Origin: Fimbriimonadaceae bacterium
Lineage (GTDB): Bacteria > Armatimonadota > Fimbriimonadia > Fimbriimonadales > Fimbriimonadaceae
Direction of reading: 5' to 3'
Length of the DNA: 38,541 nucleotides
Assembly (NCBI GenBank): GCA_019638775.1
Contig: JAHBTD010000007.1
Location: forward strand, 1 to 38,541
The translations under genes and the position numbers were made by a program. Positions 7,219 through 16,831 of this stretch are shown here, piece by piece (position 1 is the stretch's first letter; the number at the start of each line of letters is the position of its first letter). The notes under the pieces were generated by a model, which had not been told where the DNA came from, made no database searches, and worked only from the letters and a program-made list of their open reading frames with translations.

Positions 7219-8517
7219 ATGCCCAACAGGTATTACCGGATCACTCCCACTCCGCTTCTATCCTCATCCAGAGGGAAGATCCGCTCTCTTGCGTACCTTG
7301 CTTGGCTGTGGTCTAGTCGGACGATCAGCGTGCTCCTCCTCGTGCTCGTCACCTTGGTATCTTGTGCCCCCGTCTTCACGCCGACCACTTTGCAGAACTT
7401 CAAAGAATCGCGTGAAACCAGCTCAACGACGGCTGTAGAACGTCCTCGATTGGCACTATCACCCCACAGTGATGGCCTGGGATGGACGGTGAGAGTCACC
7501 CAAACCGTTGAGGAGAAGAATCGGATCAGGCGAGAAGAAGTCTGGGGAGGATATACCTATGAACGTCGGCTCAATCTTGTCACGATGGTGGGAGGGGGAC
7601 TACTCTGTGCTCCAAATCTCCTGTTGAATACCCTCTTTTCCATGGGAACACCAAACCAGCCGGGATGGAGTTCACCATGGCAATACTGCCTGGCCGCCGC
7701 CGGATATGACGTGCCTGGCCGCGCCGATACCCGAACTCGGATCGCTGATGACCTCGATCCCCAGGTTCAGACTGTTACGCGGATAATTGTGGACGGTGAC
7801 CTTCGGCTCACTTTTGCCGCCGATGGACGGGACCGCATTGGGATTGCCGTCCCTGTGAGTAAGGATTCTCAAGGGACGCACATCCGCCTTCGATGGCTTG
7901 CAATGGCTTTACGGGAACAGGGCGTGAATCCTGCCGACGTCCCTGACGGGACCGTCGAGATTTCCTACAGTCCAACTGTCGGCAACCCCGGCCCGACCAC
8001 ACAGTTGCCGATCGACGGGCACGTACTCACCGCTATGCTGCAGCACGATCTCGCAGTGCTCCCCCAAGATCGCTGGCCGAAGCAGCCTCGCCTCAGGCTG
8101 GCGGTCAACAATGACTGGGGACACGAACAGTCCCAGTTGATAGTAGACAGGCTTATTGGCCGTATGAAGGAGCGCGGCCTTCCGCTGGTCATCCGAAACG
8201 AACGGTATCGGAAACTAGTTCCTGTCCAGGTCCGGCAACTCGCTCCGTTCTTTAATGATGAGCGACAACCGTCAGCCGGCATGGGCACCGGAGCAAATCT
8301 GCTCGTATCCATCGACATCGCCTCTGCTTCAGATCAGGGGCTGCTGCTCACCACGACTCTTGTCTCTGTTGAGACCGCACAAGTGCTGGCTCAGTTTGTC
8401 CTCGAATGTCCGATCAACGCCGTCGCGCCAACGGCCGAAACTCTGGCGGCAGTTGTCACCGATCTCGTCCTGCCCCATGGTCCCACTCTCACACGGGGAT
8501 GGTTCGTCACACCATGA
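7219..8517 (+). CDS. Outer-membrane lipoprotein with FlgO/CsgG-like C-terminus (paralogue 1)
   Basis: A 432-residue protein. A hydrophobic stretch (residues 36-48) ends in a lipobox (TLVSC, C49). Residues about 70-200 contain the segment SPHSDGLGWTVRVTQ, which recurs as TPHHDQQRLTIRVTQ in the next gene, making the two paralogues. Residues about 290-420 resemble the FlgO/CsgG/LpoB fold: helix (QLIVDRLIGRMKERGL), then GANLLVSIDIASAS and LLLTTTLVSVETAQVLAQF, the family's strand pattern for ring-forming or envelope-assembly lipoproteins. It lies on the opposite strand to all surrounding transfer genes and overlaps the next gene by four bases (ATGA). A role as an accessory outer-membrane channel or assembly factor is a guess. 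Confidence 0.6.
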   Translation: MPNRYYRITPTPLLSSSRGKIRSLAYLAWLWSSRTISVLLLVLVTLVSCAPVFTPTTLQNFKESRETSSTTAVERPRLALSPHSDGLGWTVRVTQTVEEKNRIRREEVWGGYTYERRLNLVTMVGGGLLCAPNLLLNTLFSMGTPNQPGWSSPWQYCLAAAGYDVPGRADTRTRIADDLDPQVQTVTRIIVDGDLRLTFAADGRDRIGIAVPVSKDSQGTHIRLRWLAMALREQGVNPADVPDGTVEISYSPTVGNPGPTTQLPIDGHVLTAMLQHDLAVLPQDRWPKQPRLRLAVNNDWGHEQSQLIVDRLIGRMKERGLPLVIRNERYRKLVPVQVRQLAPFFNDERQPSAGMGTGANLLVSIDIASASDQGLLLTTTLVSVETAQVLAQFVLECPINAVAPTAETLAAVVTDLVLPHGPTLTRGWFVTP

Positions 8518-9638
8518 CACGATATGGCACATTCCTCATCTGCTTCCTCGCCACCAGTGCGGTCGGCTGTTCGTCTCTCATACTCTCCAACACCCCGGTG
8601 CAGGGAGAAAATACCTCGACTCGAGAAATCGCGCGCACTCCGATCGATGTACCAGAGGTTACCCTTACACCCCATCACGATCAGCAACGCCTCACCATTC
8701 GCGTGACACAACGCTCCCAAATCACCCTCGAGACGGACACGCCGATGAAGGTCGAGGCACGACGCTATGTGTTTTCGCCTACCGCTCCCCTTGCCGGCGC
8801 TGTTCATTGTCCGGTACTGACTGTTGCCTATGTGATTTCAGCCGGACACCTAGGCTCACAATCTCTTGCTCCCGCCTGCCGACGGCTCCTGATGCAGGAA
8901 CCTCTTGCCGGATCACCGCGGGTTGCCACCGAAATCGAACACCGCTACGAGACACACACCACAACAGAGCCCGTGCGCTACGCCACACTGAGAGTGGCAT
9001 GGGACGATGCGATACATCCGCCACTGGTCTATGACGTGAATCCCGATGGAGAGGTGTCCATTCCTCAACACGCACTCCGTTCGGGGACGGAGCGCGACCC
9101 GTCGACGCTTCCCACACTGTCTATCCTCGTCGACAATCGCGTCCTCTGGACTCATCGCCTTACCCCTAGCGAGATGACACCAAGTGGCCCATTGCCAGAC
9201 GAACCGCACACGGCAGGTACGAGCTGGCCACCGATCGTCGCACTCGTCCTCGAACCGCTCGATGGCGCTGCACCACCTGCGTTGAGAGCATGGGGACGTT
9301 TGGTGACACAGGCTTTATTGGAACGCCACATCTGTGTGGTCGCACCAATAACCTTCGCTAAAGACTTACAGGATGAGCTGCTACTCCACCAATCCGGGCG
9401 GATCAGTGACCAGACGGCTGTTCACTTTGGCAAATGGATACCCGCCACTGTGGCGCTCACCATCAGAAACGGGGCCGCCAATCAGGGAATAGCTATTCTA
9501 GAATTTGTGGATATTCAAAGGGCGGAACGAATCAGATACGACGTCCTACGGTATAGCAGCGACTGGAAAGAGGATGCGCAGATGGTGAAGGCCTATATGC
9601 AAACGATCTTCCCCAAAGGATATCAATCCTGCTCATAG
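8514..9638 (+). CDS. Outer-membrane lipoprotein, FlgO/CsgG-like (paralogue 2)
   Basis: 374 residues from an ATG that overlaps the upstream stop as ATGA. This start is preferred over a longer frame from 8406 because it opens directly on a lipoprotein signal (FLICFLATSAVGC, C19). An N-terminal beta-rich region (residues about 40-120) matches its neighbour. The C-terminal part contains a helix (RAWGRLVTQALLERHICVV) and strands (TVALTIRNGAANQGIAILEFVDIQRAERI) in the order expected of a FlgO/CsgG-like domain. It ends five bases before the convergent small secreted protein gene, with no obvious terminator in the gap. The pair probably forms a two-gene operon; function unknown. Confidence 0.6.
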   Translation: MTRYGTFLICFLATSAVGCSSLILSNTPVQGENTSTREIARTPIDVPEVTLTPHHDQQRLTIRVTQRSQITLETDTPMKVEARRYVFSPTAPLAGAVHCPVLTVAYVISAGHLGSQSLAPACRRLLMQEPLAGSPRVATEIEHRYETHTTTEPVRYATLRVAWDDAIHPPLVYDVNPDGEVSIPQHALRSGTERDPSTLPTLSILVDNRVLWTHRLTPSEMTPSGPLPDEPHTAGTSWPPIVALVLEPLDGAAPPALRAWGRLVTQALLERHICVVAPITFAKDLQDELLLHQSGRISDQTAVHFGKWIPATVALTIRNGAANQGIAILEFVDIQRAERIRYDVLRYSSDWKEDAQMVKAYMQTIFPKGYQSCS

Positions 9639-9643
9639 CAATC

Positions 9644-10039
9644 TCACTTCGCATCCTGTACCTCAAGCACGCAATCACCATACACAGTGACAAGCAATGA
9701 TCCTGGATAGGTCCTATAGGTCTTCTTGTCTGCCTGAAGGTCAGAGGTTTCCCCAACAGTGTTTACGATTCTAATGTTAACCATCGCTCGCCCTCTGCTG
9801 GTCGTCCGGCACTGTTCTACAACTTCATGCAATACAGAGAGAGAATTCCCGCTGGATGAGGGGCTAAATTGCTGCGATCCGACAGCAATGGTTGAGCGTT
9901 TGATTGGTACTCCTGGAATCTCTGAACCAACGAACGATCCCAGCCATCCATCTTTTGGCGTCTCAGCTCTCGCGCCTCCTGACTGACTGATAACGATCGC
10001 GACCAGGACCATGAAAAGCGCTAGCTGACACAGCCGCAT
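9644..10039 (-). CDS. Small secreted protein closing the main transfer operon
   Basis: 131 residues with a classical signal peptide (cut after GARA, about residue 25) and a GGAGG five bases before the ATG. The mature part has a helix with one cysteine (SVLHEVVEQCRTTSRGRAM), then strand VNIRIVNTV and a C-terminal strand with a second cysteine (VTVYGDCVLEV), so one disulfide is possible. The helix followed by a VNIRI strand faintly recalls the YbjQ fold, but this is not enough to assign it. It follows traG by about 39 bases and is probably co-transcribed. Unknown periplasmic function. Confidence 0.6.
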   Translation of the reverse strand: MRLCQLALFMVLVAIVISQSGGARAETPKDGWLGSFVGSEIPGVPIKRSTIAVGSQQFSPSSSGNSLSVLHEVVEQCRTTSRGRAMVNIRIVNTVGETSDLQADKKTYRTYPGSLLVTVYGDCVLEVQDAK

Positions 10040-10078
10040 GAGAACCTCCGCTCCGGACAGAACGATTCACTGCCACTT

Positions 10079-13000
10079 CTATTTACCAGTATTCGGGGAC
10101 GATGGCTGCGTCCGTTCAACTCTTAATAACGACTCTTGGCCTTCCTGCCATTTAGGCATAGTCCCAAACGCATTCGACGCCTCTTCACCCATCATGCCGA
10201 GGGCCGATGTACGCACCGCATTATAAGCGGCATTGGCAGCAAAGTTCTGTAATTCTTCGGGAGACATGCTTTGTGCACGCCCGGTCTTTTCTAAATGTTC
10301 GACAGAACTGCGCGCAAACGAGATAGCATTATCCATCACTCCGGAATATTCTTTCCACCAGGCGCCCATATTTTGATGCGAGTCCAAAAGACCGCTCGGT
10401 CCCCCACCTCCACCAGGGCCATTCGGCACGGGTCCACTACCTGGCTGAATCGGTGTTCCTCCAACCCCTCCCCCACCAAATTTCCCCATTCGTCCTTTGA
10501 GGATCAAATATCGCGAAGCCCCATCCATTCCGATCCGACCAAATTCAAGCCCATAAGCAATCGCCTCGTCCGTCTGCGTAGGGTTTGTAATATCGGTGCC
10601 TTTGGCCGCAAACGCCATTTGTGTAATCGTTAGATTCGCCCCACTGTCATGATGAAATTGCACACGATTGAAGTCATGAAAATCGGAGCCTTTGTGACCG
10701 GACGAACTCAGCACATTCCCGCTACCGTCAAGTACATCGTTAACCGCAAATCCATGTGCCGCATACTCATTCTTCGATAGCTCCTTCGTATTTGCAATCA
10801 CGCTCGCCCCATCGGGCGACTGTGAATACTCCACTACCTGGAAGTGTTCTTGCCCTTGTGCATCAGTACGGTACTGACCGATTTTCCCTGTTTGCAAGTC
10901 CGTTACTTCTGACGCAATTAACTGGCCAGACTGAGGACTATAGTAGAACGTCCCCTGCAGCTCTTTGGTCTGCCCGGGATGCATAGCATCAGGCACGGTG
11001 AAAATGCCGGATTTACGCTCATTGTTATAGTACTGTGAGTCCAATCCGCCCAACACCGAATGATACAAGACTTCGCGCTGGCCGCCATCATCCTTCATAG
11101 GACCAAGGACTTGTGTGTCTATCGCTCCGTTTTTCGCCGCCACGACCTTCACGGTCTGATCGATAGAGCCGCTCATAGCCCCGCTGTTTGGATCCTCCAG
11201 TGACCTGGCGATTCCCCACACCTCGTTGCCTTCCCCATCTTTCATAAAGGTGGAATAGGTGTTATCGGTCACGTTGGTAATCGTCCCGCCCAGTAGCTTG
11301 CGCTCGCCAGTCTCACTACTGGTCGGGCCGTAGTAGAGATTGGCGAATACATCCATATCGCGATGGCCGTCATTGATCCGACGCCAGCCTGACTCTTTAT
11401 CGATCGACTGTACCTCGTTGTTGTACCCGCGCAGGGACTGCTCGAACTCAACGGTCATTTGACGCGATCCCCTCATCTGATCGCTATAAACGCGGACGCC
11501 ATCGAGCTCGACTGCAGAACTTTTGAACGCTCGCCCTTGGGCGTCCACAGACACGCCGTCAAAGGTACTTACCGAATGTGTGCCTCCTGGAGCCATCATG
11601 GTGTCCTCAACCCCGTACTGCAAACCCGACACACCAGATCCTTTTTCGATTATGTCCCTGGTTTGAGACCCAGAGGTCCCTTTAAACGCCACAATGTTGC
11701 CATTATCAATAAGGCCCGTCACATCGCGGGCCGGCGCCCCCGGTTGTTGCGCATACCCATGAAACATCTCAACTTGATGTCCATCTTGTCCCATCACATT
11801 TAACTGCGTGAACTGCCCAGACAAATGAGTGCCATCCACCAGATTACGTTCCCCGGAAATACTCTTGGTACCTCCCTCCCGCCCGTCAAAAAAGCTCACC
11901 TGGCCGTCGTATAACAGCGCATTGGCTTGAAACGCCGGAGAACCTGGCTTGCTATTGTCGATGGCAGAGCCGAAGAAGGCTGTCGGCACTCCTGGTTGAT
12001 TGGCTTCCCCATGACTCAGAGCCGTGAACGTGCCGCTCAGGGTGTAGGAACCGACCGTGTGGGTGTCGTGGGCAACACCGCTCGTGCCTGACTCAAAATG
12101 TTCCGTGGCTTCCACCAAGAACTGTCGTCCTGATGCATCGGTGCCCAATGTTCCTGTCACTGTGTGCGTGTGACCACCCTCATCACTGGTCAGACTGTAA
12201 CTGGAATAGATGTCTCGCGGATGCACCGGGTCCGAGCGATCGACTGACCCAAACGCCCTGACATATCCCTCCATCGGCCGAGTCACCCCATCTTTCCCTA
12301 AGACCATCTGTTCCGCTTGCCCAGTCTCCACAAAATAATTGGAACCGTCAGGGGAAACGAACGATTCCCTGTGGACGCCGGCCTCCGTATCCTTGTTGTC
12401 AAATCCTCGGACGGCCCCGCCCTCGGTCGCCAGAAAATGAAACTGTCCATCGCGTTCTACCAGTCGCCCGGTATACGATTGTTTCGCACCCATCGTGCTC
12501 TGAAATGTCGACTGTGTGAGGGTGTCTACCCGCTCGCCTGGCCCACGCTCACCCATCATCTGGACAAATCCGGCATCGGGACGTGTCTCGCCCGCGACTT
12601 CCAGAAACAACGGCACATTCCCCGATCGTGCAAAACTTTGACTACCGTCTTCAGCAATCGTACGCGTCTCGGACAGGCCTTTCCGAACGGATTGTTCCGT
12701 GCGCGCCACTAATTCTCCGGTATCCTGATTTTCCTGCACAAGCACGCTCTTCCTGGAGCCATCCTCCCCCATCGTATCGAAGCGATGCTCCACCATCGAA
12801 CCAAACACCGAGGTTTGTGCATCGACCTGCTTCCCGGACTGTGGATCAAACATCTTGTGACGGAACACCCCACTCAGCAGATGCCCCTTTGAATCCATTG
12901 AATACTGTCCTTCTGGCCCCTTGTAGTTCTGAATGCCGTTCGCGCCAATACTGGTGATGCCGCCCTGGGAGTCGTGGATCTCACTCGTGCCGGATTGACT

Positions 13001-14539
13001 ATCCACACGAAACCCACCCTGACCAGTCGGCACAGTCATCTGTGGTTCGACGTCATGGCCGATCATCTCGCCGAACTGGGCCCCACGCTGTTCGTGTCGA
13101 TAGGACGGGCCTTCCTCCAAATTGGCACCAAGCCCACGTGAGAACTGTCCTCCCACTTGCCCCGCGACGGTTTCCGCAGTCCGCGATCCTGCCAGGATCG
13201 ATCCCAACACCTGGCTTCCGCCCCACATCAGACCGAAACCGATCGCTGGCACGAGCCACACATAATCTGCGGCTGTGGAATTCAGCATGGCGACATGTTC
13301 ATTGATTCTGTCTAACGTTGCATAGTTGACGGATTGGCCAACCCCGTTTGAGCTCAGGATCGCGCCGAGCCGGCTTCGCGCTTCCCAAAACATGACAAAA
13401 TTCAGCACGGCATACAGAGGCGACCAGGTCTGGAGCCACATGAACAAGCGCCAATAGGTGCCCATCAACCGTGACATCCCAGGCGAAATGGCAAGCACTA
13501 GAAGGAACGGGGTCATGATGTACACAACCCCTTCCACAATGGTCCGTAATAGCGGTACGACCTTTTGAGCGACATAGGACTTCGAGTAGCTTTGGAACTT
13601 TAAGTCCTTTTGGATCGCCTGCTGCTGCAGAAGCACAGTGTCCGCAGTCGCCGCGCGCCGTTTGGCATCGGCGGATTCGGCGTTTTTCCACGCATGGATG
13701 AGCAGCACATTATTAATCATGTCTCGGGCCGATTGCCCGACGGATAACAAGAGATTCGCCCGGATGTCCTCAGTGAGCCCTTCCTCATCGCCGGTGGCCG
13801 GATCAAGCTGCAACTGTGTCCGCAAATGCCGCATCGCCCCTTCGTAGTCAGGCTGCCCCGTGGTATACGCAGGAAGGATGAGAGAACTATAGAAGTCGGG
13901 ACACACCCGCGGGGCCGCTTCCAACGTCCCACCTGTATATCCGAGTGCCGTGAGTGCGTTATTCGTAGCCCCGATATCATTGAGCAGATTCGGAGAATTC
14001 ATCAGCGTCCCGAGGTTCTTCTGGAGCAGGCCCACCTCCCGAAACACACACATCATAAAATATGAATCGGTATTGCGGGCCAGATCCGAGTCTTGCAATC
14101 TCGCATTGAGGACTTTTTGCAGATCGAATAGCGGGCGATTGAATGACGCTTGTCCCTGGGTATATTGCACGGGCATCGGAAACGACGCTTCGACAAGCTG
14201 AGTCGTGTAGTACCCTACTTGCCCCGAGAGGTATGCCGGTAACGCGATCGCCAGCGGCACACTGTTCACAATTTGATCCGGCACATCGGGATTGACTTGG
14301 TCTTCCACGGACACGTCGACCGTGATTCGGACACTGACAAAGAGAATGAAAAATGCCCCGACGACCAGCGGGACCAAGAAGCGCCGATTGAACACAAAAT
14401 ACACGAGTCCGAACATCGCGAAGACAAGAAGTGCGAGCTCCATCAAGCTTTCGAAGCGTCCGGTGGTCATCATGATCCGGATGCCCAGCAGAATCTGCGT
14501 CAGCACATCGCCGTTGCCAAACGTATAGATCGTCCACAT
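10079..14539 (-). CDS. traG: TraG, inner-membrane mating-pair protein with greatly extended C-terminus
   Basis: 1,486 residues; F TraG has 938. The N-terminal TraG_N domain is recognisable: MWTIYTFGNG, two membrane helices at about 30-75, a periplasmic part, and further helices near 340-450 (VYIMTPFLLVLAI, FMWLQTWSPLYAVLNFVMFW, VPAIGFGLMWGG). TraG_N works with TraN in mating-pair stabilisation and is needed for pilus assembly. From about residue 470 the protein is a Gly/Ser/Thr-rich, beta-prone periplasmic region with loosely repeated units (forms such as VTGTLGTDASGRQFLVEATE and LSGTFTALSHG), several hundred residues longer than in F, ending in a helical tail (about 1,400-1,486). In F TraG this end mediates entry exclusion together with TraS. 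No traS candidate is obvious nearby. Strong GGAGAGG start site; 44 bases after traH. Confidence 0.9.
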   Translation of the reverse strand: MWTIYTFGNGDVLTQILLGIRIMMTTGRFESLMELALLVFAMFGLVYFVFNRRFLVPLVVGAFFILFVSVRITVDVSVEDQVNPDVPDQIVNSVPLAIALPAYLSGQVGYYTTQLVEASFPMPVQYTQGQASFNRPLFDLQKVLNARLQDSDLARNTDSYFMMCVFREVGLLQKNLGTLMNSPNLLNDIGATNNALTALGYTGGTLEAAPRVCPDFYSSLILPAYTTGQPDYEGAMRHLRTQLQLDPATGDEEGLTEDIRANLLLSVGQSARDMINNVLLIHAWKNAESADAKRRAATADTVLLQQQAIQKDLKFQSYSKSYVAQKVVPLLRTIVEGVVYIMTPFLLVLAISPGMSRLMGTYWRLFMWLQTWSPLYAVLNFVMFWEARSRLGAILSSNGVGQSVNYATLDRINEHVAMLNSTAADYVWLVPAIGFGLMWGGSQVLGSILAGSRTAETVAGQVGGQFSRGLGANLEEGPSYRHEQRGAQFGEMIGHDVEPQMTVPTGQGGFRVDSQSGTSEIHDSQGGITSIGANGIQNYKGPEGQYSMDSKGHLLSGVFRHKMFDPQSGKQVDAQTSVFGSMVEHRFDTMGEDGSRKSVLVQENQDTGELVARTEQSVRKGLSETRTIAEDGSQSFARSGNVPLFLEVAGETRPDAGFVQMMGERGPGERVDTLTQSTFQSTMGAKQSYTGRLVERDGQFHFLATEGGAVRGFDNKDTEAGVHRESFVSPDGSNYFVETGQAEQMVLGKDGVTRPMEGYVRAFGSVDRSDPVHPRDIYSSYSLTSDEGGHTHTVTGTLGTDASGRQFLVEATEHFESGTSGVAHDTHTVGSYTLSGTFTALSHGEANQPGVPTAFFGSAIDNSKPGSPAFQANALLYDGQVSFFDGREGGTKSISGERNLVDGTHLSGQFTQLNVMGQDGHQVEMFHGYAQQPGAPARDVTGLIDNGNIVAFKGTSGSQTRDIIEKGSGVSGLQYGVEDTMMAPGGTHSVSTFDGVSVDAQGRAFKSSAVELDGVRVYSDQMRGSRQMTVEFEQSLRGYNNEVQSIDKESGWRRINDGHRDMDVFANLYYGPTSSETGERKLLGGTITNVTDNTYSTFMKDGEGNEVWGIARSLEDPNSGAMSGSIDQTVKVVAAKNGAIDTQVLGPMKDDGGQREVLYHSVLGGLDSQYYNNERKSGIFTVPDAMHPGQTKELQGTFYYSPQSGQLIASEVTDLQTGKIGQYRTDAQGQEHFQVVEYSQSPDGASVIANTKELSKNEYAAHGFAVNDVLDGSGNVLSSSGHKGSDFHDFNRVQFHHDSGANLTITQMAFAAKGTDITNPTQTDEAIAYGLEFGRIGMDGASRYLILKGRMGKFGGGGVGGTPIQPGSGPVPNGPGGGGGPSGLLDSHQNMGAWWKEYSGVMDNAISFARSSVEHLEKTGRAQSMSPEELQNFAANAAYNAVRTSALGMMGEEASNAFGTMPKWQEGQESLLRVERTQPSSPNTGK

Positions 14540-14583
14540 GATGCGCTATCCTCTCCCTCACATCGCAGACAGACTTACTCCGA

Positions 14584-15918
14584 CTACCGCAGCGATCGCA
14601 TTTCGCCCTGCGTCTTCGTCAACTGCATAAGCTGGTTGATGTTATTCACCATACGTTGCCGCTTCGCGAGACTCTCACTAGCCCCCCTTAGGATCTGATG
14701 CAGCCGCCCCTGAAAGTCTTGCAGATTGCCTGGCCACTCGGGTTTGACCTTTTGGATATAGCTAACGTTCCTGGACGTTTCGGTGGCCGCCCACTTCACC
14801 CATTGATACCCCATGTCCGCAGCGACCACTTCTGAAGACAATCGCGCAATCTGATTGCCGACATCCCGTGGACGCCCATAATCGGCGAGCATGGTCAGAA
14901 TGGGGACCGGGGTCATGTTGATGATTTGCTGATCTGTCGCGCTGATAGCTGAGCCGGAGTAGAGGTCTTCGATCAGGTTACTCATGGACGTATACACGCG
15001 ACTCTCGAATCCTTCGATATCGGTCGCGTCAGTAATCGTGGGGTTCAAACATTCCGAGTCGCCCCCACAATTAAACACTTTCACCACGTCGCCCAGATGA
15101 CTATCGACCAGCTGTTCGAAGGTCATCGTCGGATCGCGGGTTTGAACATCGCCATCGTTCCCGACTATAACGGTCCCGGTGACCGACATCACCATGACGA
15201 TGAGATTCTGATCCAGGCCAGCCTGCGTCAGGACATCCCACACCAGATTGCCAGTGACATCGTATTCCGTGCCTTTCAATGCTGAGGCCGCATCCGCATT
15301 CGACTGGTTCTTGACGGTATCCCGGTCTTCAAACACGTCTCCAATGGCGCCGCCCGCTTCCTTCATCTTCTGCCAGGCATCGCCGAATCGACTCGCGAGC
15401 TTTTGTTTGGAGGCTTCGTTCCCGGCTAGCGCTTTGCCCAATTCAATCCCTGTTTGACAGGGTTGGATCCGTCCCGCAGCATTGAGCGCTCTCGCAGCCG
15501 CTTCAATCTTGTTGAGCACGTCCGCGCAGTCTTCACAAATGGCTTTCATCGCCAGCTGGAAAGCGTACCCCAAGACGGCACCGGTCCCGATTTGCTGCAG
15601 CAATTGGACGTACCGATCTAGTTTGCCGTAGGAAAACGAGCCCAGGTAAACGTCGATGCCCTGGCAGCCCACGCTCAATCGCGGCGGGGCAATCGACCAC
15701 AACCGCATCGGGTCCTGCCACAAACGGACCGAGACCCCGCCGCCGCTGAAGTAGCCTCGACTTTGACTTTCGTAGGCACCTGGAGGACTCGTGATCCCGA
15801 CACCCCACGACGTGAACATGTTCGTAAGGGCATCATTCATCGACTGCGCCTGTACCAGGGGAGGCCAGACCAGTACTGCCCACATACACACTCCCACCAG
15901 AATCAGTTTGCTTCGCAT
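14584..15918 (-). CDS. traH: TraH, periplasmic pilus assembly protein
   Basis: 444 residues (F TraH: 458) from the ATG at 15918, preceded by AAAGGA; a frame extension to 16005 would overlap traF and lacks a signal. The signal peptide (LILVGVCMWAVLVWPPLVQA) is followed by the TraH hallmarks: an amphipathic N-terminal part (MNDALTNMFTSWGVGITSPP), a glycine-rich YFSGGGVSVRLW segment, a central CEDCADVLNKIEAAARALN helix and a C-terminal coiled coil. TraH interacts with TraF, TraU and TrbI in the F system and is needed for pilus extension and mating-pair stabilisation. It lies between traF and traG as in F. Confidence 0.92.
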   Translation of the reverse strand: MRSKLILVGVCMWAVLVWPPLVQAQSMNDALTNMFTSWGVGITSPPGAYESQSRGYFSGGGVSVRLWQDPMRLWSIAPPRLSVGCQGIDVYLGSFSYGKLDRYVQLLQQIGTGAVLGYAFQLAMKAICEDCADVLNKIEAAARALNAAGRIQPCQTGIELGKALAGNEASKQKLASRFGDAWQKMKEAGGAIGDVFEDRDTVKNQSNADAASALKGTEYDVTGNLVWDVLTQAGLDQNLIVMVMSVTGTVIVGNDGDVQTRDPTMTFEQLVDSHLGDVVKVFNCGGDSECLNPTITDATDIEGFESRVYTSMSNLIEDLYSGSAISATDQQIINMTPVPILTMLADYGRPRDVGNQIARLSSEVVAADMGYQWVKWAATETSRNVSYIQKVKPEWPGNLQDFQGRLHQILRGASESLAKRQRMVNNINQLMQLTKTQGEMRSLR

Positions 15919-15928
15919 CGTGTGTCCT

Positions 15929-16831
15929 TTATCCCTGAGACCGTCGCTCGCCCAACATTCCTCGGTTACGCAACAACACCAGCAAGCGCTCCCGTAGATC
16001 CGCATTCGTCATGAGACCGGCTCCGAGCGGCTTTAAGAAGTTCTCCTCAGGAATTGCCAAATAAATCATGGGCACCATATGCACGCCCACATTCTCCGCC
16101 ATGCCATTGTTAGTGGCGGGCTGCGGGTACTCCGGCAATCCCACCCCGTCCAGCGACACAGGTTTCACCGTCAGTCCGTAGGTATCGGCAAAGACCTTTA
16201 ATACCTTGGACTGTTCTTGACAAAACGGGCAGGTCGAGGTGAAGAAGAAGAACAGTCCGACCCGGTCGGCTGTGCCCGCCAGAAGCTGCTCTTCGGTGTT
16301 CCGCTTGATCTCGGCTTCGACGCTATGCCCATAGGTGGACGTGGGGTGTTGCGACGCATAGTCGAGTTTGGGGTCCGTGTACATGGCGATCTGCCATGCA
16401 TCGGTGAAGCGTTGCGAGCGGTCATACGCTTCCTTTTGCACTTTGATGTAAATCGTCACATTCTCGACCGAAGGATGATCCAACGCGCGTTCCTTCTTGG
16501 CCGACACCAGTTCACGCAATACCGTCATCGGAAGGGCGTTCAACTTCACGCCCTCGACCGAAAGCCCCTTAAACAGAGTTCGGTACTTCGACGGGTCCAG
16601 CCAAGCCTCTGGTGGTAAGCTATCCATCGTAACGGGGACAGGACTCTCTTCTGCGTCCTCCTCTGCCTCGGCTGACGGGTCCTGATAAGAGAACCACCCC
16701 TGCCTGGGATGGTCGATAAAAGTCTGAGACCCAGGAGGCTCAGCGGCCAGCACAGCACTGCTCACCACTCCCACCGAGCAGAAGGTCACGCAATACCAAG
16801 CTAGAGCATGCAGCAGTTTTGTCGTTTCCAT
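15929..16831 (-). CDS. traF: TraF, periplasmic thioredoxin-fold conjugation protein
   Basis: 300 residues from ATG 16831, which opens directly on a signal peptide (METTKLLHALAWYCVTF to VLAAEPPG) and overlaps the end of traU by 31 bases; a longer frame to 16918 lacks a signal. The C-terminal half is a thioredoxin fold with an intact CPFC active site near residue 200 (FFFTSTCPFCQEQSK), where F TraF itself has lost both cysteines. It is therefore probably an active thiol oxidoreductase acting on TraN, TraU and TraH. A cis-proline loop follows (VHMVPMIYLAIP). Residues 60-150 are the TraF-specific helical part. The ribosome site is weak, suggesting coupling to traU translation. Confidence 0.9.
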   Translation of the reverse strand: METTKLLHALAWYCVTFCSVGVVSSAVLAAEPPGSQTFIDHPRQGWFSYQDPSAEAEEDAEESPVPVTMDSLPPEAWLDPSKYRTLFKGLSVEGVKLNALPMTVLRELVSAKKERALDHPSVENVTIYIKVQKEAYDRSQRFTDAWQIAMYTDPKLDYASQHPTSTYGHSVEAEIKRNTEEQLLAGTADRVGLFFFFTSTCPFCQEQSKVLKVFADTYGLTVKPVSLDGVGLPEYPQPATNNGMAENVGVHMVPMIYLAIPEENFLKPLGAGLMTNADLRERLLVLLRNRGMLGERRSQG

